Shown: in pieces, positions 5,759-10,227 of the stretch
Layout: the number at the start of each line of letters is the position of its first letter
Numbering within the stretch: the stretch's first letter is position 1
Source: an archaeon
Lineage (GTDB): Archaea; Asgardarchaeota; Hermodarchaeia; Hermodarchaeales; Hermodarchaeaceae
Direction: 5' to 3'
Assembly: GCA_016550425.1 (NCBI GenBank)
Contig: JABXGS010000135.1
Span: 1-10,227, forward strand
DNA: 10,227 nucleotides
Program-made: the position numbers and the translations under genes
The notes under the pieces: generated by a model
Databases searched by the model: none
Seen by the model: the letters and a program-made list of their open reading frames with translations, nothing else
Told to the model about the DNA's origin: nothing

Positions 5759-6607
5759 ATGCCCAGAACCAAGGACGTCATTACACTTCAACGCAAGTAC
5801 AAAATCATTGGACGAAAGGACATCCTTACCCAATGTCTAGCAGCAGATTCAGCGAATAAACACCTACTCATCGAAGGGCCCGTAGGCGTTGGAAAAACCA
5901 CCATCGCCTCAGCTATTGCAGATTTTCTTGGTCGAACCTTTCTCAGGGTGGATGGAGATGAGCGCTATACTTCAGCAAAACTAGTCGGTTGGTTTGACCC
6001 ACCCGTCGTGCTCAAAGACGGCTATACGCGAGACACTTTCATCCCAGGTCCCCTTACTGAGACCATGGAAAATGGCGGGGTCCTATTCATTAATGAACTC
6101 AACCGGATGCCCGAAGCGACACAAAACACTCTCCTTCCCGTTATGGACGAAGGGCGTCTCCATGTTCCCAAACTCGGTACAATTAACGCTAAAAATGGCT
6201 TCCGAATCATTGCCACTCAAAATCCAGAAGCCAGTGTGGGTGTCACTCCATTAGGTGAAGCTCTGCGTGATCGGTATGTGTGGCTCTTCTTAGATTATCA
6301 CAGTGAAGCCGAAGAACGAGAAATTGTCAAGACTAATACCGGTATCGCCGATGAGGAGCCAGTAAACATCGCTGTAGCCATAACTCGCGCCACTCGTGAT
6401 TACACTGATATCCGACGTGGTGCAAGCGTCCGAGGCGCCTTGGACATTGCTGCCCTTTATGCTCAATTGCCCGGAGAAGGCAATCATATTTGGGAGCAAG
6501 CCGCTATCATGTCCTTGGTTCCTAAAATCGAACTCCATGATACTTCCCAAAAATCACCAGTCGATGTGATTCGCACACTGGTGAGGGCTGTTCTGGCAAA
6601 TTTTTGA
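5759..6607 (+). CDS. MoxR-family AAA+ ATPase
   Basis: A 282-residue MoxR-type AAA+ ATPase, a cytoplasmic chaperone-like protein that remodels or inserts cofactors into a target together with a VWA partner. Walker A is GPVGVGKT (40-47). The Walker B stretch is GVLFINEL (107-114) followed by NRMPEATQNTLLPVMDEG, the usual MoxR signature except that the first acidic residue is Asn (INE instead of IDE). Sensor 1 is IIATQNP (150-156), an arginine finger candidate lies in EALRDRYV (167-174), and sensor 2 in RRGASVRGALDIA (219-231). The length is slightly below the common 300-330 residues but all core parts are present. It overlaps the VWA gene by 4 bp, so the two are coupled. The substrate is unknown: no dehydrogenase or other obvious client lies nearby. 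Confidence 0.93.
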   Translation: MPRTKDVITLQRKYKIIGRKDILTQCLAADSANKHLLIEGPVGVGKTTIASAIADFLGRTFLRVDGDERYTSAKLVGWFDPPVVLKDGYTRDTFIPGPLTETMENGGVLFINELNRMPEATQNTLLPVMDEGRLHVPKLGTINAKNGFRIIATQNPEASVGVTPLGEALRDRYVWLFLDYHSEAEEREIVKTNTGIADEEPVNIAVAITRATRDYTDIRRGASVRGALDIAALYAQLPGEGNHIWEQAAIMSLVPKIELHDTSQKSPVDVIRTLVRAVLANF

Positions 6608-7686
6608 TCACCGAGGAGGAATCATCCTCCGATGACGTGCCCATAGTACTCTCAGGGTCGATTTCCGATGAGAAACTCTTCGAATCCGAAATACGTACAA
6701 AAGGACGCGACTTTCAATATTTTCTACGATTAGGGCGAAGCTTCGATTACCCAACAGCCAAACAAATGGCAGAAATCGCAATCGAACTGGGGAACATCCC
6801 TGCACTCCAAGCTCTTGCCCAGCTTCAACCAATAGCCACTAGTGAAGCAATCTCAACACAAGATGGTGTACATCTTATTGCTAAATCCGCCCGAGAAGGT
6901 AACGTCGCTGCACCCCTTCTCTTCTTTCAACTCCGCAACCAAATCCGTGGCCAATACAAACAAACATTCCGCCAACTCGCCCGAGCCACTATCATTCACT
7001 CAGCACTCCGAATTAGTGGTCGGGGATTACGACCTGAAAATATCAAACAGGTCCCATTCCATCCGGGGCTTGACGAATTCGACCTTGAAGCCACATTGGA
7101 AGAAACCCTACTCGAACCCAACTTCATCAACTACTCAGACATTATCGGTATCGAACGAATTGCTCGCAAAAAAGTTGGTACCATCATTCTAGACACTTCT
7201 GGATCCATGGCTGGACCGAAACTCCTTACAGCCGCTACTGCCGCCGCTGTAGCTGCCTATCATCTTCGACACGACAAATATGCATTGATTGTGTTTAACA
7301 CAGCTGCAAACATCATAAAAGCAATGGACCAATACACAACAATTGACCACATCGTCGATACCATCCTTGACACCGAACCAGCCGGGTACACCAATATCAA
7401 TGACGCACTCAAACAAGCTTTTACCCAATACCAACGCGCTAACCGCTTCGAATCCTGGGCAATCCTAATCACCGACGGCATAGCCAACCGTGGGGGTCCA
7501 CCAGAACCCCAAGCCCGAAAATTCCACAATCTCCACGTCCTTCAAACACCCGGTACCCATCCACAAGGCGAAGAAACCTGCCAACAAATTGCCCAACTCG
7601 GACGTGGTCGCCATATCAAAGTTAATTCCTATAGAGAAGTTCCTCGGGCCTTAATTCGCCTTCTCCAACGAACAATAGTTCGATAA
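6604..7686 (+). CDS. VWA-domain protein, partner of MoxR
   Basis: A 360-residue protein. Residues 1-185 are mostly helical and not recognised, with a short acidic N-terminal tail. Residues 191-355 are a von Willebrand factor A domain with a complete MIDAS metal site: DTSGS (197-201), T263 in AGYTNIND, and D291 in LITDGIAN. MoxR ATPases usually work with such VWA proteins, where the MIDAS holds the client or docks on the AAA+ ring. The start taken is TTG 6604, which overlaps the MoxR stop (TTGA), giving coupled translation. GTG 6637 is an in-frame alternative that would remove 11 residues. Codons are rich in C at the third position, unlike orc1/cdc6. No signal peptide or membrane segment is seen, so it is probably cytoplasmic. 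Confidence 0.9.
   Translation: MITEEESSSDDVPIVLSGSISDEKLFESEIRTKGRDFQYFLRLGRSFDYPTAKQMAEIAIELGNIPALQALAQLQPIATSEAISTQDGVHLIAKSAREGNVAAPLLFFQLRNQIRGQYKQTFRQLARATIIHSALRISGRGLRPENIKQVPFHPGLDEFDLEATLEETLLEPNFINYSDIIGIERIARKKVGTIILDTSGSMAGPKLLTAATAAAVAAYHLRHDKYALIVFNTAANIIKAMDQYTTIDHIVDTILDTEPAGYTNINDALKQAFTQYQRANRFESWAILITDGIANRGGPPEPQARKFHNLHVLQTPGTHPQGEETCQQIAQLGRGRHIKVNSYREVPRALIRLLQRTIVR
6615..6630 (+). repeat. Perfect 6-bp hairpin holding GGAGGA
   Basis: GGAGGA (6615-6620), loop ATCA, TCCTCC (6625-6630). It sits between the two possible VWA starts (TTG 6604 and GTG 6637). The stem would hide a Shine-Dalgarno-like sequence. It lies in coding sequence (residues 4-9), so it may be incidental. 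Confidence 0.4.
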
Positions 7687-7698
7687 GACAGCATCTAT

Positions 7699-7883
7699 CA
7701 CAACGGGCCCGGTTCGTCTCCAGGTTGTGGGTACACACTCTTCACCAATAGTGTACGCTGAGATGGATATTTAATCCCCACAACTATTTCGCACTATAGT
7801 ATCGAAGTACGACTCCTCACCTCTAGCACCACAACAAAGGCATAAAGCTTAAATCAACCTCACCGACTCATCTCTAACACAAC
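7699..7883 (+). repeat. Four CACAAC copies and one complementary GTTGTGGG
   Basis: CACAAC occurs at 7699-7704, 7779-7784, 7830-7835 and 7878-7883. A single GTTGTGGG at 7724-7731 can pair with the first copy or, over eight bases, with CCCACAAC at 7777-7784; the two pairings exclude each other. An inner stem GTACAC (7731-7736)/GTGTAC (7751-7756) also fits. The region separates the VWA stop from the initiator tRNA and has no open frame worth calling. Confidence 0.45.
7848..7854 (+). promoter_or_regulatory. Possible box A of initiator tRNA-Met
   Basis: CTTAAAT, within AAAGCTTAAAT, is centred about 38 bp before the tRNA 5' end, which would give a leader of about 12 nt. The match is weak and a tRNA need not have a perfect box A. 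Confidence 0.3.
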
Positions 7884-7888
7884 CCACT

Positions 7889-7966
7889 AGCGGGGTGGGG
7901 TAGCCAGGATATCCCGCGGGGCTCATAACCCCGAGATCAGTTGTTCAAATCAACTCCCCGCTACCA
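7889..7966 (+). tRNA. Initiator tRNA-Met (anticodon CAT)
   Basis: Acceptor AGCGGGG (7889-7895) pairs with CCCCGCT (7956-7962), followed by discriminator A and encoded CCA (7964-7966). The anticodon stem CGGGG/CCCCG (7917-7921/7929-7933) encloses CT-CAT-AA with the anticodon at 7924-7926. The T arm is AGTTG-TTCAAAT-CAACT. The A1:U72 pair and the G-C run in the anticodon stem are marks of the archaeal initiator rather than the elongator. There is no intron. Confidence 0.95.
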
Positions 7967-8305
7967 CTCCCTTTTTTCCAAGGACCATTTAGATCCATGC
8001 AAAAAAATACGCAGTGGCTGTGCCCGACTGCCAGACTATACCCCCGCACACTTCCAGACCCTCAATCAGCAGCCGGATCCCACAAGGGGAGATGCGCAAT
8101 CTGTAACCAACGAAGCATCCAAACAGCCTACAAATTTCACACCGCTCAGCCACCCGGACCACGACCAAGCAGTCGCGTCACTAATCCAGAAACGGAATTA
8201 TAGAAAAACTCCACATACAAGCTATGAACAAATTGTCGAATATTATAAAGACAACTCCTTTGATAGAAATGATTGTTGGAGAAATACAACAGGAAACTTT
8301 CATCT
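7967..8305. other. Gene-free C-rich stretch after tRNA-Met
   Basis: These 339 bp hold no gene I can support. The left two thirds are markedly C-rich on the plus strand (8101-8160 has 24 C and 8 G), then composition turns AT-rich near 8190. One plus-strand frame stays open from inside the tRNA to a TGA at 8307-8309 but contains no ATG, GTG or TTG after the tRNA, so it is not called. A TATA-like element at 8240-8250 probably serves the next gene. Confidence 0.6.
8240..8250 (+). promoter_or_regulatory. TATA box of the tandem HTH gene
   Basis: ATATTATAAAG would start transcription about 25 bp downstream, near 8270-8275, leaving a leader of about 30 nt before ATG 8306. This supports that ATG over the TTG at 8273, which would sit right at the predicted transcript start. 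Confidence 0.45.
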
Positions 8306-10039
8306 ATGACCCCAAAACAACCAGCAAACCAGATAAATTCGCTTAATGAATACACAGCGGAAGCCATCGCTGCGTTTAGAAAAATCCTGATAACCACCGA
8401 GACGAATCTTGGGTCCCCAGTCCTCGACCGTTATTCCACAATTAATTTCGTAGATGTTCCCCTTAAATTTACAGGGCCAAGATTCGGAGCAACAGAATAT
8501 TTAGATGATATGAGTCAGTACAACCTAGAGCTTTCTCAAACTATCCTTACTCAATACTCAAAATACCTTGACCCCATTCTTTGGCGTGAAGCCTATCTCC
8601 TTCATCTCCCACATAATATTCGTCAAGTTACCGAAGCTGCTGATCTTGGACTCTATTACTACTATCGTTATGCTCTTAGGACGAGAAAACGTCGAAACCA
8701 ATTCCTACAAATCTGGCAAGCAGTGTCTCCTCCCAAATATTTCACTTTTTATCGTTATTATCCCACTGCAGGATTCGAGTATTTTGACAATCTTGTTGAT
8801 GGTAATTTTCTTAAAATGGCAAAAGATTGGTTAAAACCATTCAATGAATTAAGGATGCCTTTGAGCACAGAAAGTTACACTGAGAGTCTAGAGCGATGGA
8901 TGTTTAATTATCATAGAATTCTTCGTCCAATTGAACTCAAAGTTCTTCGGGGTCTGAACGACTGCTTATCAAGTTCACAAATTGAGTTAGCAGCAAAACT
9001 CAAGCTCCGTCAACCAACAATCAGTCAGGTTTTCAAACGCCTTGCAGAAAAACACCTACTGCGATTTATTATCTTCACAAACTATCCTAAATTAGGGCTT
9101 CAACCAATTACAGTCAAATTCACCACATCAAAAATGAAGATTATTGATTCATTAATGCGGATGATATCAAAAATCCGGTACTCACTTGCTATGCAGGAAT
9201 TTAATGATCAGCTACTGGCCTCATTTCTCATTCCGGTAGAACGCATGACCCGATTTCACCAATGGTTAAGACAAGTTTCCTCTAGTTTTGATCTTAGCCA
9301 ACCTGAGTTCGGGTTCATTTCGGAAAGAATGCATGCTCGAAACCTAGACTTATACGACTCTCAAATAGGAGGTTGGTCAATAGAAACCGAAGCCCTTCTC
9401 GATAGTTTTTCTCGATTAATTTCTGAAGATTTAACAACTCACCTACCACCGATTAATTCTTTTAAATTAGCACCGCCCCATTCTAAAAAAACCCTCAAAA
9501 TCAAGCAGCAAGATTTTGTGTATATGCAACGGGCAACAGAGGCATTTCTCATAACAAGGCATATGAAATTCATTGAATCTCATGAGTTGCGCGAAGCTGG
9601 TTTCAAAGAATCAGAACATATGGCTTATCGACGGCGGGTGAAGTTTTTAGAAAAGAATCAATTAATTAGTCCGCCGCTAGGGATCGGCTTACTAAATATT
9701 GGGTTGAATTCAGTTATTTACATTCATCTTGTGTCTTCAAAAGAAGAAACAAAACGAATTATTTCTGCTTGCCAATTGTTTCCACATGTTTCATGCATTT
9801 TACTAGATAACGGGACTGGTGTTATTACCCTCCTTGTACCTTCAGCTATTGCTGTATCAATATCAACAGCTCTGAAAGGAATCTTTACATCAATTGAAAT
9901 TCCTGCGGTCTTATCAATGAAGCCTGCATGGAAAGCGTATGGGTGGACTGTCCCACCTGTCGTCGATTCAGTAAATTTTGAATTTGAAACAAATAGATGG
10001 ATCTGGACTAAGGATACGTTACCTTCACCGCGTCTCTAA
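8306..10039 (+). CDS. Large protein with two HTH plus alpha/beta modules
   Basis: A 577-residue cytoplasmic protein of unknown function, probably a transcription regulator. Residues 1-200 are a helical, Tyr-rich region (for example GLYYYYRYALRTRKRR at 115-130) that I do not recognise. A helix-turn-helix follows at about 206-256, with LAAKLKLRQPTISQVFKRL as the classic part. A possible RAM-like alpha/beta domain follows at 257-330. A second module appears at about 404-456 (HELREAGFKESEHMAYRRRV) followed by beta-alpha-beta sequence at 465-535 (NSVIYIHLVSSKEETKRI, then VSCILLDNGTGVITLLVP). The order HTH then alpha/beta recalls Lrp/AsnC proteins, but the protein is far longer and contains the unit twice. 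ATG 8306 is chosen because a TATA-like element fits it; AGGA (8291-8294) lies 11 nt upstream. TTG 8273 would add 11 residues. It appears to be a single-gene unit ending in a T-rich terminator. Confidence 0.85.
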   Translation: MTPKQPANQINSLNEYTAEAIAAFRKILITTETNLGSPVLDRYSTINFVDVPLKFTGPRFGATEYLDDMSQYNLELSQTILTQYSKYLDPILWREAYLLHLPHNIRQVTEAADLGLYYYYRYALRTRKRRNQFLQIWQAVSPPKYFTFYRYYPTAGFEYFDNLVDGNFLKMAKDWLKPFNELRMPLSTESYTESLERWMFNYHRILRPIELKVLRGLNDCLSSSQIELAAKLKLRQPTISQVFKRLAEKHLLRFIIFTNYPKLGLQPITVKFTTSKMKIIDSLMRMISKIRYSLAMQEFNDQLLASFLIPVERMTRFHQWLRQVSSSFDLSQPEFGFISERMHARNLDLYDSQIGGWSIETEALLDSFSRLISEDLTTHLPPINSFKLAPPHSKKTLKIKQQDFVYMQRATEAFLITRHMKFIESHELREAGFKESEHMAYRRRVKFLEKNQLISPPLGIGLLNIGLNSVIYIHLVSSKEETKRIISACQLFPHVSCILLDNGTGVITLLVPSAIAVSISTALKGIFTSIEIPAVLSMKPAWKAYGWTVPPVVDSVNFEFETNRWIWTKDTLPSPRL

Positions 10040-10100
10040 AGATATCCAGTTCCTTCATAACGCAGTACTTGTTGGAAAATAAAAAGAATAAGGCTTGTTG

Positions 10101-10122
10101 TTTTCTTTTTTTCCGATTTTTT
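10101..10122 (+). terminator. T-rich terminator after the tandem HTH gene
   Basis: Two T tracts (10101-10112, interrupted by one C, and 10117-10122) lie 61 bp after the stop codon. Runs of T on the coding strand are the typical archaeal intrinsic terminator; no stem is needed. The stretch from 10123 to the window end holds nothing else I can support. Confidence 0.6.
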
Positions 10123-10227
10123 GCAGATAAATTTTGGTCTTTAAAACAGTAAAACTGACACAACGGATACCAAAAAACAGGAGGCATCCTATCCAATGTG
10201 GCCCCCATCTCGTCCTGATCCATTCTA

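Noticed and set aside
5539..7966. MoxR-VWA pair as an island integrated between two tRNA genes
   Set aside because: Integration normally occurs at tRNA 3' ends. The tRNA-Ser 3' end faces PhoU and the tRNA-Met 3' end faces away from the pair. No integrase and no repeated tRNA 3' end were seen.
7997..8203. 68-codon plus-strand frame beginning MQKNTQWLCP
   Set aside because: No ribosome binding site, no recognisable motif, and Pro/Arg-rich content that follows from C-rich DNA.
8146..8397. 83-codon minus-strand frame
   Set aside because: It runs antisense into the well-supported HTH gene, has no ribosome binding site and no family resemblance.
10008..10223. Minus-strand 71-codon open frame at the right edge
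   Set aside because: It overlaps the end of the tandem HTH gene, its middle is the reverse of the T-rich terminator, the composition is Phe/Lys/Arg-rich and no domain is seen. It could in principle be the end of a gene entering from the right, but nothing supports that.
1..10227. CRISPR array, insertion sequence or transposase
   Set aside because: No regularly spaced long direct repeats, no terminal inverted repeats and no transposase or Cas motifs in any frame.

Overview
This window is chromosomal DNA from an archaeon. The evidence is an Orc1/Cdc6 initiator, the small subunit of the archaea-specific family D DNA polymerase (DP1), an AbrB-PhoU protein of archaeal type, a tRNA-Ser with a bulge-helix-bulge intron, an initiator tRNA with an A1:U72 pair, GGTGA-type ribosome binding sites and frequent GTG/TTG starts. 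Family D polymerase argues against a Sulfolobales-like host. An Asgard or euryarchaeal lineage fits, and the large HTH protein at the right end has an Asgard-like flavour, but the lineage is inference.

Left part (1-4460) is a replication neighbourhood. A small winged-helix protein (68-523, minus) and orc1/cdc6 (1089-2333, plus) diverge from a 565-bp gene-free region. This region carries one very good origin recognition box (824-847), an AT-rich stretch, and eight copies of a short GTTMAC/GTKAAC motif, the first three exactly 26 bp apart. It is very probably a replication origin. Directly behind orc1/cdc6 comes a small protein with a DUF2240-like N-terminus and a SWIM-like zinc motif, which meets the convergent DP1 gene with a 4-bp stop-stop overlap.

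Middle part (4460-5760): DP1 and an AbrB-PhoU regulator are divergent across about 110 bp. PhoU converges on a tRNA-Ser(CGA) gene, 11 bp away, that holds a 12-nt intron.

Right part (5760-10227): a MoxR-type AAA+ ATPase and a VWA protein with a complete MIDAS overlap by 4 bp and form a chaperone-like pair. Next come about 200 bp with repeated CACAAC motifs complementary to a single GTTGTGGG, the initiator tRNA-Met, a 339-bp gene-free C-rich stretch, and a 577-residue protein with two probable HTH plus alpha/beta modules in tandem, followed by a T-rich terminator. The remaining 188 bp to the window end hold no supported gene.

The most notable items are the candidate origin with its repeat array, the DUF2240/SWIM protein between two replication genes, the 12-nt tRNA intron, the alternative pairings after the VWA gene, and the tandem HTH protein.
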